From: Plantibacter sp. PA-3-X8
GTDB taxonomy: Bacteria; Actinomycetota; Actinomycetes; Actinomycetales; Microbacteriaceae
NCBI RefSeq assembly: GCF_003856975.1
Contig: NZ_CP033107.1
Location: 3,038,001-3,102,000, forward strand
Direction of reading: 5' to 3'
DNA length: 64,000 nucleotides
In this document: positions 25,532-36,900 of the stretch, one piece after another
Numbering within the stretch: the first letter of the stretch is position 1
Layout: each line of letters begins with the position of its first letter
Made by a program: the position numbers and the translations under genes
Notes under the pieces: model-generated
The model's input: only the letters and a program-made list of their open reading frames with translations
Database searches by the model: none
What the model was told of the DNA's origin: nothing

Positions 25532-27259
25532 CTACTTCACCTTTCCGGCGTCGATGTCGAGCGTGGGTGCGTCAGGCGCGTCCTTCGCGGGACCGACGCC
25601 GACCGGGATACCGACCTCGGGGTGGTGGAGGTCGAAGGCCGGGCGCTCCGAGCGGATGCGCGGGATGGAGACGAAGTTGTGACGCGGCGGGGGCGAGCTG
25701 GTCGCCCACTCGAGCGATCCACCGTATCCCCACGGGTCGTCCTCGGTGACTCGCGGAGCCTTCCGGATCGTGATGTACACGTTCAGGAAGAAGGGCAGCA
25801 GCGAGATGGCGAGGATGAAGGAACCCACGGTCGACAGCTGGTTCATCCAGGTAAAGCCGTCCTCAGGTGAGTACGTCGCGTAGCGGCGCGGGAACCCGAT
25901 GACGCCCAGCCAGTGCTGGATGAGGAACGTCGTGTGGAAGCCGATGAAGAGCAGCCAGAAGTGCCAGTAGCCGAGCTTCTCGTTGAGCATCTTGCCAGTC
26001 CACTTCGGCCACCAGAAGTAGAAGCCGGCGAACATGGCGAACACGACCGTGCCGAACACCACGTAGTGGAAGTGCGCCACGACGAAGTAGGAGTCGGAGA
26101 CGTGGAAGTCGAGCGGCGGCGAAGCGAGGATGACACCGGTGAGTCCACCGAAGACGAAGGTGATCAGGAAGCCGATCGACCAGAGCATCGGGGTCTCGAA
26201 GGTGACCGAGCCGCGCCACATCGTGCCCAGCCAGTTGAAGATCTTCACGCCGGTCGGAACCGCGATGAGCATCGTCATGAGGGCGAAGAACGGCAGGAGC
26301 ACCGATCCGGTGACGTACATGTGGTGCGCCCACACGGTCACGGAGAGGGCCGCGATCGCGATCGTCGCGTAGATCAGGGTCTTGTACCCGAAGATCGGCT
26401 TGCGACTGAACACCGGGAAGATCTCGGACACGATGCCGAAGAACGGCAGCGCGATGATGTAGACCTCGGGGTGCCCGAAGAACCAGAACAGGTGCTGCCA
26501 CAGGATGACACCGCCGTTGGCCGCGTCGTAGATGTGGGCGTCGAACACGCGGTCCGCTGCGAGGCCGAAGAGGGCCGCTGCGAGCACCGGGAACGCCATC
26601 AGGACGAGGATGGACGTCACGAGGACGTTCCACGTGAAGATCGGCATGCGGAACATCGTCATGCCGGGGGCGCGCATCGTGATGATCGTGGTGATGAAGT
26701 TGACACCACCGAGGATGGTCCCGAAGCCGCTGAGCGCCAGGCCGAGTACCCAGAGATTACCTCCGAGCCCTGGCGAGAACGTCGTACTCGACAGTGGCGC
26801 ATAGGCGAACCAGCCGAAGGCGGCGGCACCCTGCGGGGTGAGGAAGCCACCGACGGCGATGAGGCTACCGAAGGCGTAGAGCCAGAACGCGAAGGCGTTC
26901 AGACGCGGGAACGCGACGTCCGGTGCGCCGATCTGCAGCGGCATGAGCGCGTTCGCGAACCCGGCGAAGAGCGGCGTCGCGAACATGAGGAGCATGATCG
27001 TGCCGTGCATCGTGAAGAGCTGGTTGTACTGCTCCTTCGTCTCCACGATCGTGCCGCCGGGCTCGAAGAGCTGGGCTCGGATGATGAGCGCCATCACGCC
27101 GCCGAGGCAGAAGAAGATGAACGAAGCGATCAGGTACATGTACCCGATGGTCTTGTGGTCGGTGGAGGTGATCCACTTGACCAGGATGTTGCCCTTGCGC
27201 TCGACCGAGGTGCGTCCGACGACGCTCGCCTGGCCTGCGGGAAGCGTGGTGGAGGTCAT
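25532..27259 (-). CDS. ctaD: Cytochrome c oxidase subunit I
   Basis: A 575-residue catalytic subunit of the aa3 oxidase with about 12 helices. Visible are heme/Cu ligand regions [33 protein letters not shown] (Cu_B His and cross-linked Tyr), WAHHMY, and [11 protein letters not shown] (heme a/a3 His). It reduces oxygen and pumps protons. The ATG overlaps the ctaC stop by ATGA; the frame is open further upstream inside ctaC but is not translated as part of this protein. Confidence 0.97.
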   Translation of the reverse strand: MTSTTLPAGQASVVGRTSVERKGNILVKWITSTDHKTIGYMYLIASFIFFCLGGVMALIIRAQLFEPGGTIVETKEQYNQLFTMHGTIMLLMFATPLFAGFANALMPLQIGAPDVAFPRLNAFAFWLYAFGSLIAVGGFLTPQGAAAFGWFAYAPLSSTTFSPGLGGNLWVLGLALSGFGTILGGVNFITTIITMRAPGMTMFRMPIFTWNVLVTSILVLMAFPVLAAALFGLAADRVFDAHIYDAANGGVILWQHLFWFFGHPEVYIIALPFFGIVSEIFPVFSRKPIFGYKTLIYATIAIAALSVTVWAHHMYVTGSVLLPFFALMTMLIAVPTGVKIFNWLGTMWRGSVTFETPMLWSIGFLITFVFGGLTGVILASPPLDFHVSDSYFVVAHFHYVVFGTVVFAMFAGFYFWWPKWTGKMLNEKLGYWHFWLLFIGFHTTFLIQHWLGVIGFPRRYATYSPEDGFTWMNQLSTVGSFILAISLLPFFLNVYITIRKAPRVTEDDPWGYGGSLEWATSSPPPRHNFVSIPRIRSERPAFDLHHPEVGIPVGVGPAKDAPDAPTLDIDAGKVK

Positions 27260-28158
27260 TCCCCGTCTCCGTGCTCTTCGAGACCTGCCGGCGCCTTGGT
27301 GCCGGGGAGGTTGCTGTTGCGATCGTATTCCGTGCCGTAGTCGCCGATGTTGCCCGACTCGGCCAGGTCTTCGAGGTGCTTGTCGTACTCGGCCTGCGAG
27401 ACGACCTTCACGTTGAAGAGCATGAGCGAGTGGTACTCGCCACAGAGCTCGGCGCACTTGCCGGCGTACGTGCCCTCGCGCTCAGGGGTGAAGGACATGT
27501 AGTTCGTCTTGCCCGGGATCATGTCCTTCTTGTAGAGGAAGTCGATGACCCAGAAGGAGTGGATGACGTCGCGCGACTGCAGCGCGATCTTCACCGTCTT
27601 GCCGACGGGCAGGTAGAGCGTGGGAAGTGCGTCCTGGTCGATGACGCCACCGGGCTTCTCATCGGCCTGCACGCCCGCGGTCCAGACGTCCTGGCCGTTG
27701 ACGGCCTCGTCGTACACGAAGTCCCACGCCCACTGCTTCGCGAAGACCTCGATGGCCACGTCGGGATCCTCGTACTGGGTCTCGATCGCGTTCTGGTCGC
27801 GCGCCGTGAAGGCGAAGAAGCCGAGGACCAGGATGAGCGGGACGATCGTGTAGAAGATCTCGATCGGCATGTTGTACCGCAGCTGGACCGGGAGACCGGT
27901 CTGCCCCTTGCGGCGTCGGTACACGATGACGGCCCAGATGATGAGCCCCCACGTGATGACACCGACTGCGAGCAGCACCAGCCATGCCGTCACCCACAGG
28001 CCCGCGATGCGGTCCGTGTGGTTCGTGACGGGAGATTCGCCCTCGACGAATCCCGGCAGGTAACCATGCAGTTCCGCCTGCGTACAACCCGCCAGGACTA
28101 TGGCGAGTGTGGCTGCGACCGGAATGGCAGCCCATCTGAGACGACGAGTCGAGCGCAC
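27256..28158 (-). CDS. ctaC: Cytochrome c oxidase subunit II, lipoprotein
   Basis: A 300-residue subunit with the binuclear Cu_A site [12 protein letters not shown] near residue 240. The N terminus is a lipoprotein signal with lipobox LAGC (Cys25), so it is a substrate for the LspA and Lnt encoded in this window. Two transmembrane helices follow (about 55-80 and 100-120). It receives electrons from QcrC. GTG 28158 is chosen because it places the lipobox correctly. A TAGACT hexamer at 28199-28204 could be the operon -10. Confidence 0.95.
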   Translation of the reverse strand: MRSTRRLRWAAIPVAATLAIVLAGCTQAELHGYLPGFVEGESPVTNHTDRIAGLWVTAWLVLLAVGVITWGLIIWAVIVYRRRKGQTGLPVQLRYNMPIEIFYTIVPLILVLGFFAFTARDQNAIETQYEDPDVAIEVFAKQWAWDFVYDEAVNGQDVWTAGVQADEKPGGVIDQDALPTLYLPVGKTVKIALQSRDVIHSFWVIDFLYKKDMIPGKTNYMSFTPEREGTYAGKCAELCGEYHSLMLFNVKVVSQAEYDKHLEDLAESGNIGDYGTEYDRNSNLPGTKAPAGLEEHGDGE

Positions 28159-28268
28159 CTCTGAAACCTTTCGAATACACACCTGTGGATCGCCCCCCAG
28201 TCTAGTGGGGATGGGCGGTGAACGCCGGACCATTCGCGTCCGCGGTGCGGGATCGTGACCGGAATGAC

Positions 28269-28306
28269 GAAGGGGAAACCACCCGGGACCGGGTAATTTC
28301 CCCTTC
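28269..28306 (-). terminator. Terminator downstream of erpA
   Basis: A 10-bp outer stem (GAAGGGGAAA with TTTCCCCTTC) and a CCCGG/CCGGG inner stem lie in the gap after erpA, before the ctaC promoter region. Confidence 0.7.
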
Positions 28307-28320
28307 AGGAAGAATCTGGC

Positions 28321-28686
28321 TCAGTGGAAGCTGTCGCCGCAGGCACAGCTGCCCTCGGCGTTGGGGTTGTCGATGGTGAACCCCTGCTTCTGGATGGTGT
28401 CCTCGAAGTCGATCTTGGCGCCGTCGAGGTAGGGGACGCTCATCTTGTCGACGATGACCTCGACGCCGTCGAAGTCGACCGTGGCGTCGCCGTCGAGCAT
28501 GCGCTCGTCGAAGTACAGCTGGTAGATGAGGCCCGAGCATCCACCCGGCTGGACGGCCACGCGGAGACGGAGGTCGTCGCGACCCTCCTGCTCGAGGAGG
28601 CTCTTAACCTTCTGCGCCGCCGTGTCGGACAGGCCGACGCCGTGAGCCGCGTCGATCTTGGTCTCGGTCAGGATGGTGTCGCTCAT
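28321..28686 (-). CDS. erpA: Iron-sulfur cluster insertion protein ErpA (A-type carrier)
   Basis: A 121-residue A-type carrier that delivers Fe-S clusters to apoproteins. The three conserved cysteines are present: QPGGCSG, and CACGDSF at the C terminus. ATG 28686 has GAGGAG upstream; the frame runs open far upstream through the dipeptidase gene but not as one protein. It stands alone, bounded by its own terminator, next to the ctaC operon. Confidence 0.93.
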   Translation of the reverse strand: MSDTILTETKIDAAHGVGLSDTAAQKVKSLLEQEGRDDLRLRVAVQPGGCSGLIYQLYFDERMLDGDATVDFDGVEVIVDKMSVPYLDGAKIDFEDTIQKQGFTIDNPNAEGSCACGDSFH

Positions 28687-28792
28687 GATGCTCCTCGCGA
28701 GGTCTGGCGGCGCCGGGTCGACGCCTGTGTGAGATTCTACCGCCTGACGCGCCGGACGCACCCCGTGGTTCCGGCGGCGCGTCCGGCGCCGA

Positions 28793-30238
28793 CTACGCGT
28801 CGGAGGACGGGCGGGGTGTGGCCGCCAGGCGGGCGAGGAGCACCGCCTCCGTGAGGATCGCCTTCTGGAAGACGCCGAGGTGCAGCGACTCGTTCGGGCT
28901 GTGGGCGCGCGAGTGCGGGTCTTCGACACCGGTGACGAGGATCTGGGCGTCCGGGAAGACCCGGACGAGGTCGGCGATGAACGGGATCGATCCGCCGACA
29001 CCCGTCTCGACCGGCTCGACCTCCCAGGCGTCGGCCATGGCGCGCTTCGCCTCCGCGACGGCCCAACCACTCGTGTCCACGAGGAACGGGCTCCCCTGGT
29101 CGACCTCGTCGATCGTCAGCTGCGCGCCGAACGGGCTGTTGGCGAGGAGGTGGGCCTCGAGTGCACGGTAGGCCTCGGCCGGATCCTGCCCGGGGGCGAT
29201 CCGCGCACTGATGCGCACCGACACCTCCGGGATGAGCGTGTTCGAGGCGTTGGCCACCGACGGTGCGTCGATGCCCGTGACGGTGATCGCGGGCTGCGAC
29301 CAGATCCGGCTGAGGATGGAGCCGCGTCCGATGGGCGAGACCCCCTCGGACAGACCTGACTCGGCGCGGAGCTGCGCCTCGTCGAACTCCGGGGTCACGG
29401 CGTCGTGCGAGGTGAGTCCGTCGACCGCCACCGAACCGTCGGCGTCCCACAGGGTCGCGAGCAGGGTGACCGTGGCCAGCATCGCGTCCGGCACCGCTCC
29501 ACCGAGCATCCCGGAGTGGGAGGCGTGGTCGAGGGTCTTCACACGCAGCCGGAAGGTGACGTTGCCGCGCAGACCGATCGTCAGCGCCGGCGTCCGCTCG
29601 TCCCAGTTGTCGCTGTCGGCGACGACGATCACGTCCGCCGCGAGGGTGTCGCGGTGCTCCTCCAGGAAGGAGCCGAAGGACCGCGAGCCGAACTCCTCCT
29701 CCCCCTCGATGAACAGCACGATACCGAGGTCGAGGTCGGAGCCGAGGACCTCGGTGACGGCTCGGATCGCGGCGATGTGGGACATGACGCCGGCCTTGTC
29801 GTCAGCCGCGCCCCGTCCGTAGATACGGCCGTCGCGGACGGTCGGCTCGAACGGCGGCGAGTCCCACTTGTCGTCGCTTCCGGGGGGCTGGACGTCGTGG
29901 TGCGCGTAGAGCAGCACGGTCGGTCGGCCGTTCCGTGGTTCGCGGCGGGCCAGCACGGCGGGCTGTCCGAGCTCCGCTCCGCCGTCGATGGCGGACCGGC
30001 GCACCGAGACCTCGTCGAAGACGCCGAGACCGCGGGCGAGCTCCGCGACCGCCTCGGCACTCCGCGCCACCTCGGCCGCGTCGAACGCCGACCACGACAC
30101 CGAGGGGATGCGGACGAGCGCCGACAGATCGGCGATCGACGACGGCAACGCACCGGCGACGGATTCGCGCAGTCGATCGAGGACTTCCTGGTCGTTGCGT
30201 GGGTCTTGGGTCGATTCCGTCGTGGTACCTGTCGTCAT
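28793..30238 (-). CDS. M20-family dipeptidase/metallopeptidase
   Basis: A 481-residue zinc peptidase of the M20 (ArgE/DapE/carnosinase) type. Metal-binding and catalytic motifs are AHHDVQP, GRGAADDKAGV and IEGEEEFGS (catalytic Glu and ligand), with a dimerisation domain in the middle and a late HSPNE histidine. No signal peptide, so cytoplasmic dipeptide hydrolysis is likely. The ATG lacks a ribosome binding site but has TAAGAT seven bases upstream, suggesting leaderless mRNA. It is divergent from the DUF3043 gene. Confidence 0.9.
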   Translation of the reverse strand: MTTGTTTESTQDPRNDQEVLDRLRESVAGALPSSIADLSALVRIPSVSWSAFDAAEVARSAEAVAELARGLGVFDEVSVRRSAIDGGAELGQPAVLARREPRNGRPTVLLYAHHDVQPPGSDDKWDSPPFEPTVRDGRIYGRGAADDKAGVMSHIAAIRAVTEVLGSDLDLGIVLFIEGEEEFGSRSFGSFLEEHRDTLAADVIVVADSDNWDERTPALTIGLRGNVTFRLRVKTLDHASHSGMLGGAVPDAMLATVTLLATLWDADGSVAVDGLTSHDAVTPEFDEAQLRAESGLSEGVSPIGRGSILSRIWSQPAITVTGIDAPSVANASNTLIPEVSVRISARIAPGQDPAEAYRALEAHLLANSPFGAQLTIDEVDQGSPFLVDTSGWAVAEAKRAMADAWEVEPVETGVGGSIPFIADLVRVFPDAQILVTGVEDPHSRAHSPNESLHLGVFQKAILTEAVLLARLAATPRPSSDA

Positions 30239-30245
30239 GCGAGTA

Positions 30246-30251
30246 ATCTTA
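30246..30251 (-). promoter_or_regulatory. Putative -10 element (TAAGAT) of leaderless dipeptidase gene
   Basis: TAAGAT on the minus strand ends seven bases before the ATG at 30238, the same sequence and spacing as at trpD. Confidence 0.45.
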
Positions 30252-30281
30252 AGGGAATCCCCGAATCAAGGACGTTCCATC

Positions 30282-30881
30282 GTGGCCAAACAGCAGAGCA
30301 CCCCGGCATCAGAGCCGATCGTCGAGACCGCAGCGCAGACGGCTGAGCGCCTCGCCCGCGGCGCCAAGGAGGCGAAGGGTCGACCGACCCCGTCCCGGGC
30401 GGAACGCGAGGCGCAGAACAAGCGTCCACTCGTCCCCTCCGACCGCAAGGAGGCCTCGAAGGCGGCGAAGGCGCAGCAGGCCGAGGCACGGCGGCGGGCG
30501 CAGGCCGGCATGGCCGCCGGCGACGACAAGTTCCTCCCGGCACGCGAGCGCGGCCCGCAGAAGAAGTTCGTCCGCGACTACGTCGACGCCCGGTTCAACA
30601 TCGGCGAGTTCATGATCCCGGTGATGTTCCTCGTGATCATCCTCACCTTCATGCCGGTGCCCGAGATCCAGGTCTACGGCATGCTCACCCTCTGGGTGTT
30701 CTTCATCATCGCGATCGCCGACTGCTTCTTCCTCGGCTTCCGCGTCCGGAAAGCGCTGCGGGCGAAGTTCGGGCAGGACGAGCGTGGCGTGCGCTGGTAC
30801 GCCGCCATGCGCGCGCTGCAGCTGCGCCCGCTCCGTCTGCCGAAGCCGCAGGTCAAGCGCGGCCAGTTCCCCAACAAGTAG
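30282..30881 (+). CDS. DUF3043 membrane protein
   Basis: A 199-residue protein of unknown function known in actinobacteria as DUF3043. The first ~100 residues are Ala/Lys/Arg-rich and hydrophilic, with QQAEARRRAQAGM and ERGPQKKFVRDYVDAR near the end. Two hydrophobic helices follow (MIPVMFLVIILTFMPV and LTLWVFFIIAIADCFFLGF), then a basic tail. GTG 30282 has AAGGAC about eight bases upstream. It is divergent from the dipeptidase gene and has its own terminator. Confidence 0.82.
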   Translation: MAKQQSTPASEPIVETAAQTAERLARGAKEAKGRPTPSRAEREAQNKRPLVPSDRKEASKAAKAQQAEARRRAQAGMAAGDDKFLPARERGPQKKFVRDYVDARFNIGEFMIPVMFLVIILTFMPVPEIQVYGMLTLWVFFIIAIADCFFLGFRVRKALRAKFGQDERGVRWYAAMRALQLRPLRLPKPQVKRGQFPNK

Positions 30882-30893
30882 TCCCACGAAACC

Positions 30894-30926
30894 GAACGCC
30901 CGCCGGTCCCAGACCGGCGGGCGTTC
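30894..30926. terminator. Bidirectional terminator between DUF3043 gene and pyrD
   Basis: A perfect 15-bp stem (30894-30908 with 30912-30926) and a 3-base loop lies between two convergent genes. Confidence 0.85.
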
Positions 30927-30950
30927 GTCGTCGACGGCGTGTGACGATGC

Positions 30951-31988
30951 TCAGCGGCCGGTTCGGGCCAGTCGGTCGAGCCCGCGGTTGATGTGCCGCG
31001 CCCAGAGCGGCCCACGGTAGAGGAACGCCGTGTAGCCCTGCACCAGCGTGGCTCCTGCGTCCAAGCGTTCCTGCACGTCTTCGGCAGTGTCGACGCCTCC
31101 GACCGAGATGACGCACAGCTCCGGGGGCACGATCGCCCGGATGCGCCGCAGGACGTCGAGCGAGCGAGCCGCAAGCGGCGCACCGGACAGCCCACCGGCT
31201 CCGGCCGCCTCGACGACGGCGGGATCGGTGGCCAGGCCGTCGCGAGAGATGGTCGTGTTCGTCGCGATGACACCGTCCAGGCCGAGTTCCACGACCAGCT
31301 CTGCGATGCGGTCGACCTCCGCATCGCTGAGGTCGGGCGCGATCTTGACGAGCAACGGCGTGGATCCGGCGGCCGCACGGACGGCTTCGAGCAGCGGCGC
31401 GAGCTGGTCGAGCTCCTGGAGGCCGCGGAGCCCCGGGGTGTTCGGCGAGCTGACGTTGACGACGAGGTAGTCGGCCACGGGCGAGAGGAGCGTCGCGCTC
31501 CGGACGTAGTCGGCCGTGGCGTCGGCGACGTCCACGACACGGCTCTTGCCGATGTTCACGCCGAGGACGGGTCGGTGGCTCACCCGCGCGGTCCGTTCGA
31601 GCCGACGCCTGGCCTGGTCGGCTCCCCCGTTGTTGAAGCCCATGCGGTTGACGACCGCCCGATCGGCGATGAGTCGGAACAATCGGGGCTTGGGATTGCC
31701 CGGCTGCGGAATCGCCGTGATCGTGCCCACCTCGACATGGCCGAACCCGAGGAGTCCGAGGCCGAGGACGCCCTTGCCGTCCTTGTCGAAGCCGGCGGCG
31801 ACACCGAACGGGGTCTCGAACCGCAGCCCCAGCGTCTCCACCGACTGGTCGAGTCGCGGTGCCGTCCAGCGTCTGATGACGGGGCCGAGGCCGGTGGCGG
31901 GAAGCGAACGGATGACGTCGAAGGCCAGGTGGTGTGCGCGTTCGGGATCGAGCTTGGACAGCACCTGGGCGAAGAGGAAGCGGTACAC
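30951..31988 (-). CDS. pyrD: Dihydroorotate dehydrogenase (quinone), class 2
   Basis: A 345-residue FMN enzyme that oxidises dihydroorotate to orotate in pyrimidine synthesis and gives the electrons to menaquinone. The N-terminal helix pair (YRFLFAQVLSKLDPERAHHL) is the membrane/quinone-binding extension of class 2. Conserved parts are NRMGFNNGG and the catalytic Ser region VNVSSPNTPGLRGLQ. GTG 31988 has GAGGAG nine bases upstream and follows nrdR by 3 nt. Confidence 0.95.
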   Translation of the reverse strand: MYRFLFAQVLSKLDPERAHHLAFDVIRSLPATGLGPVIRRWTAPRLDQSVETLGLRFETPFGVAAGFDKDGKGVLGLGLLGFGHVEVGTITAIPQPGNPKPRLFRLIADRAVVNRMGFNNGGADQARRRLERTARVSHRPVLGVNIGKSRVVDVADATADYVRSATLLSPVADYLVVNVSSPNTPGLRGLQELDQLAPLLEAVRAAAGSTPLLVKIAPDLSDAEVDRIAELVVELGLDGVIATNTTISRDGLATDPAVVEAAGAGGLSGAPLAARSLDVLRRIRAIVPPELCVISVGGVDTAEDVQERLDAGATLVQGYTAFLYRGPLWARHINRGLDRLARTGR

Positions 31989-31991
31989 GGC

Positions 31992-32474
31992 TCAGAGCTC
32001 CTCGGACGGCACGGGGGCGGCACCGGAAGCGTGCTCGACGCGGAGCAGCGCGATCGCGGACTCGAAGTCGTCGAGCGATTCGAAGGCCTGGTAGACACTG
32101 GCGAAGCGGAGGTACGCGACCTCGTCCAACTCACGCAACGGCGCGAGGATCGCCAGACCGATGTCGTTCGCGTCGATCTGCGACGCGCCGGTGGCGCGGA
32201 TGGACTCCTCCACCCGCTGAGCCAGGACGGCGAGGTCGGAGTCCGTCACCGGGCGGCCCTGGCAGGCCTTGCGGACACCGCTCACGACCTTCTCCCGGCT
32301 GAAGGGCTCCACCACGCCGGAACGTTTGATCACGCCGAGACTCGAGGTCTCCATGGTGCTGAAGCGCCTCCCGCACTCGGGGCACTGCCGGCGTCGGCGG
32401 ATGGCGAGTCCGTCGTCGCTGGTGCGCGAGTCGATCACACGGGAATCCGGGTGGCGGCAGAACGGGCAGTACAT
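31992..32474 (-). CDS. nrdR: Transcriptional repressor NrdR
   Basis: A 160-residue repressor of ribonucleotide reductase genes that senses ATP/dATP. A zinc ribbon (CPFC at 3-6 and CPECGRRF near 31) is followed by an ATP-cone domain ([18 protein letters not shown]). The ATG overlaps the hisD stop as TGATG. No nrd genes are in the window, so it acts in trans. Confidence 0.95.
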   Translation of the reverse strand: MYCPFCRHPDSRVIDSRTSDDGLAIRRRRQCPECGRRFSTMETSSLGVIKRSGVVEPFSREKVVSGVRKACQGRPVTDSDLAVLAQRVEESIRATGASQIDANDIGLAILAPLRELDEVAYLRFASVYQAFESLDDFESAIALLRVEHASGAAPVPSEEL

Positions 32475-33844
32475 CAGCGGGCTCCCTCGGGGGCGGTGGG
32501 GGCGGTGGTGTCGTCCGCCGCACGGATCTCGGCATCGACGGGCCCGAAGCGGGCCGACACCGCCTCGCCGTGCGCCGGCAGGTCCTCCGAGCCTGAGAGA
32601 GCGACGATGTGGGCCGAGACCTGACGGAGCGCCGGTTCGTCGTACCGGACGACCTGCTGCGGCCGGAGGAAGGTGAACGCTCCGAGGCCCGAGGAGAATC
32701 GTGCCTGACCGCCCGTCGGGAGGACGTGGTTCGACCCGGCCAGGTAGTCTCCGAGGCTCACCGGGGTGTGGTCGCCGAGGAAGATCGCGCCGGCGTTGGT
32801 GATGGCGCCGAGGAGCGACTCCGGGTCGCGGGTCTGCACCTCGAGGTGCTCGGGCCCGTACGCGTTGCTGAACGCCACGGCCGCCTCGAGGTCGTCGACG
32901 AGCACGATCGCCGACTGCGGCCCGCCCAGGGCCTCGACGACGCGCGCTCCATGACGTGTGCCTGCGGCGTACCGCTGCAGCCACTCCTCCACCGCGGTGG
33001 CGAGCGCCGCACTGTCGGTGACGAGCAGCGATGCCGCCGCCTCGTCGTGTTCCGCCTGGCTGACGAGGTCGGCTGCGACGAGCCGGGCATCGGCCCCGGC
33101 GTCCGCGATGACCAGGATCTCGGTGGTCCCGGCTTCGGCGTCGATCCCCACCTGCCCCTTCACGAGGCGCTTGGCGGCCGCCACGAAGATGTTGCCCGGG
33201 CCGGTCACGACGTCGACCGGGTCGAGGGCGAGGTCTGGTACTCCGTAGGCGAACGCACCGATCGCTCCGGCGCCGCCCATGGCGTAGACCTCGGTCACCC
33301 CGAGCAGCCCGGCGGCGCCGAGGATCGTCGGGTGGACGCGGCCGCCGAACTCGCGCTGCGGGGGCGAAGCGAGCGCCACGGAACCGACGCCGGCCTCCTG
33401 GGCCGGCACGACGTTCATGACGACACTCGAGGGGTAGACGGCCTTCCCGCCCGGGACGTAGAGGCCGACGCGACCGACCGGGGCCCAGCGCTGCACGACG
33501 GTCGCGCCGTCGCCGAGTTCGGTCGTACGCTCCGGCGGGACCTGCGCTCTCGTGGCGGTCCGGACCCGGTCGATGGCCTCCACGAGCGCGGCGCGCACGG
33601 CCGGCTCGAGTGCCGTGACGGCGGCGTCGATCTCGGCCTGTGGGACGCGGATCCGCTCAGGGCGTCCCCCGTCGAACCGGTCTGCCTGCGCTGAGAGCGC
33701 CTCGGAACCGTCCGCTCGGACGTCGTCGATCAACGCCTGAGCGGCGTGCGCTGCCGCGGTGATGTCGACGACGGGACGGGGCAGCATGTCCAGGAGCTCG
33801 GTGCGGCTCGGCCGCACTCCCCTGAGGTCAATGGTGGTGATCAT
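32474..33844 (-). CDS. hisD: Histidinol dehydrogenase
   Basis: A 456-residue zinc enzyme that performs the last two steps of histidine synthesis, histidinol to histidine with 2 NAD. Zn ligands Gln and His are in SQAEHDEAA, the catalytic Glu-His pair in GPEHLEVQ and the NAD region in [21 protein letters not shown] 33844 is preferred over a GTG three codons upstream (33853). It overlaps nrdR; the rest of the his operon does not follow here, although hisD-nrdR-pyrD look cotranscribed. Confidence 0.95.
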   Translation of the reverse strand: MITTIDLRGVRPSRTELLDMLPRPVVDITAAAHAAQALIDDVRADGSEALSAQADRFDGGRPERIRVPQAEIDAAVTALEPAVRAALVEAIDRVRTATRAQVPPERTTELGDGATVVQRWAPVGRVGLYVPGGKAVYPSSVVMNVVPAQEAGVGSVALASPPQREFGGRVHPTILGAAGLLGVTEVYAMGGAGAIGAFAYGVPDLALDPVDVVTGPGNIFVAAAKRLVKGQVGIDAEAGTTEILVIADAGADARLVAADLVSQAEHDEAAASLLVTDSAALATAVEEWLQRYAAGTRHGARVVEALGGPQSAIVLVDDLEAAVAFSNAYGPEHLEVQTRDPESLLGAITNAGAIFLGDHTPVSLGDYLAGSNHVLPTGGQARFSSGLGAFTFLRPQQVVRYDEPALRQVSAHIVALSGSEDLPAHGEAVSARFGPVDAEIRAADDTTAPTAPEGAR

Positions 33845-33905
33845 GGCCGTCACAGCCTATCGTCCGCAGCGGTCCGTCCCGGCTGCCGCCCGCGCCCGAG
33901 CGGGG

Positions 33906-36900
33906 TCAGCCGAGACAGTTCGGGCCGAGCAGGGACTTCAGCTCGCCGAAGAGTCCGGACGAGAGACTGACGCGATGGGGCAGCTCGAACACCCGCGCGA
34001 TCTCGCCTCGGATGAGCTTCAATCGGACCTCGGTCGACCCAGCGTGCCGCGTCAACACATCGCTGAGCGTGGTCACCGTCTCGGTCGTCGCCCGGGCGTC
34101 CGCCATCGACAGCTGGAGCATGCGATCGGCACCGGCCTCGGGCAGTTCGGGCGAGAAGATGCTGTACGCGTGGAGGTTCATCCCGTCGTCTCGGACACTG
34201 ACCCGTCCGCGAACCACCACGATCGAGTCGCCGACGAGTTCGGATGCGAACTCCTGGTACGCCTTGCCCATGAACATGGCGGTCATCTCGCCGCCGAAGT
34301 CCTCGACCTGGATCATGCCGTACTGGTTGCCGGAGGCCTTGGCGATCCGGTGCTGGACACTCGTGACGAGCCCCGAGATCACGACGGTCTCGCCGTCCAT
34401 GCCCTCGGAGGTCATGAGGTCGGTGATGGTCGTCGTGGCGTGCTTCGCCAACTCGATCTCGAGTCCGGCCAGCGGGTGGTCCGAGACGTACAGCCCCAGC
34501 ATCTCCCGTTCGAAGTTGAGTTTGTCGCGCTTGCTCCAGTCAGGACGCGCGGGGACGCTCGCGAGCGGCACTTCGCCGACCTCGGCGAACAGGCTGTCGA
34601 AGTCGAAGCCGATGCTCCCGGACGCCTCGGCACGCTTGTCCTTCACGACCGAGTCGACGGCGTCCTCGTGGATCTCGTAGAGCGCACGTCTGCTGTCGCC
34701 CATGGAGTCGAACGCGCCGGCCTTGATGAGCGACTCGATGGTCCGCTTGTTCGCCACCGGCAGCGGCACCTTGCGGAGGAAGTCGTGGAAGGAGGTGAAC
34801 CTGCCCTCGCGCTCGCGTGCCTGCCGGATGAGTTCCACGACGTTCGATCCGACGTTGCGGACGGCACCCAGACCGAACCGGATGTCCTCCCCGACTGCGG
34901 CGAAGAACCCGATGGACTCGTTGACGTCGGGCGGCAGGACCTGGATCCCCATTCGGCGGCACTCGTTGAGGTAGAGCGCCATCTTGTCCTTGGAGTCGCC
35001 GACACTCGTCAGCAGACCGGCCATGTACTCGGCCGGGTAGTGCGCCTTGAGGTACGCCGTCCAGTAGGAGATGACCCCGTAGGCGGCGGAGTGCGCTTTG
35101 TTGAACGCGTAGTCCGAGAACGGGAGGAGGATCTCCCACAGCTTGTTGACGGCCTCCATCGAGAAGCCGTTCGCGACCATGCCGCCGGAGAAGCCCTCGA
35201 ACTGCTTGTCCAGTTCGGACTTCTTCTTCTTGCCCATCGCACGACGGAGGATGTCGGCCTGCCCGAGGGAGAAGCCGGCGACCTTCTGCGCGATCGCCAT
35301 CACCTGCTCCTGGTAGATGATGAGGCCGTAGCTCGTCGACAGGATCTCGGAGAGCGGCTCCTCGAGCTGCGGGTGGATCGGGGTGATCTCCTGGAGGCCG
35401 TTCTTCCGCAGCGCGTAGTTCGTGTGCGAGTTCGCGCCCATCGGCCCTGGCCGGTACAGCGCGATCAGCGCCGAGATGTCCTCGAAGTTGTCGGGTTTCA
35501 TGAGGCGCAGCAGCGCGCGCATCGGTCCGCCGTCGAGCTGGAACACCCCGAGGGTGTCGCCTCGGGACAGGAGTTCGTACGCACCGCGGTCGTCGAGTTC
35601 GAGGTCTTCGAGGACGAGTTCGATGTCGCGGTTGCTCTTGATGTTGTCGAGGGCGTCGTTGATGATCGTCAGGTTGCGCAACCCGAGGAAGTCCATCTTG
35701 ATCAATCCGAGGGACTCGCACGCCGGGTAGTCGAACTGCGTGACGATCTGGCCGTCCTGCTCGCGCTTCATGATCGGGATGATGTCGATGAGCGGGTCGC
35801 TCGACATGATCACGCCGGCCGCGTGGACACCCCACTGGCGCTTCAGGTTCTCGATGCCGAGCGCGGTCTCGAAGACGGTCCGCGCTTCCGGGTCGGTGTC
35901 GAGGATGCCACGGAGGTCGACCGCCTCCTTGTACCGCGGGTGCTTGGTGTCGAGGATGCCCTCGAGCGGGATGTCCTTGCCCATGACCGCCGGCGGCATG
36001 GCCTTCGTCAGTTTGTCGCCCATGCCGAACGGGAAGCCGAGGACGCGCGACGAGTCCTTGAGCGCCTGCTTGGCCTTGATGGTGCCGTAGGTGACGATCT
36101 GCGCGACGCGCTCGTCGCCGTACTTCTCGGTGACGTACTTGATGACCTCGCCGCGGCGGCGGTCGTCGAAGTCGACGTCGAAGTCGGGCATCGACACGCG
36201 GTCGGGGTTGAGGAACCGCTCGAAGATGAGCCCGTGGCGGAGCGGGTCGAGGTCGGTGATCTGCATAGCGTACGCGGCCATGGAGCCCGCACCGGAACCA
36301 CGACCGGGACCGACGCGGATGCCGTTGCGCTTCGACCACTGGATGAAGTCGGCGACGACGAGGAAGTACCCGGGGAAACCCATCTGCACGATGACGCGCG
36401 TCTCGTAGTTCGCCCGTTCCCGGACGTCGGCTGGGATCCCGTTCGGGTACCGCAGGTTCAGCCCGGTCTCGACCTCCTTGATGAACCAGCTCTCCTCGTT
36501 CTCGCCCTCCGGCACGGGGAACCGCGGCATGTAGTTGGCCGAGGTGTCGAAGGCGACGTCGCACCGCTCCGCGATCGCGAGGGTGTTGTCGCACGCCTCG
36601 GGGTACTCGCGGAACAGTCGGCGCATCTCGTCCGCGGACTTCAGGTAGAACTCGTCCGCGTCGAACTTGAACCGGTTCGGGTCGTTGAGGGTGGAGCCGG
36701 ACTGCACGCAGAGGAGGGCGGCGTGGGCTTTGGCGTCCGCGGCGTGCGTGTAGTGGAGGTCGTTCGTCGCGAGGAGCGGGAGACCGAGGTCTTTGGACAG
36801 CCTGATGAGGTCGGCCATGATCCTGCGCTCGATCCCGAGCCCGTGGTCCATGATCTCGCAGAAGTAGTTCTCCGCGCCGAAGATGTCGCGGAAGTCCGCC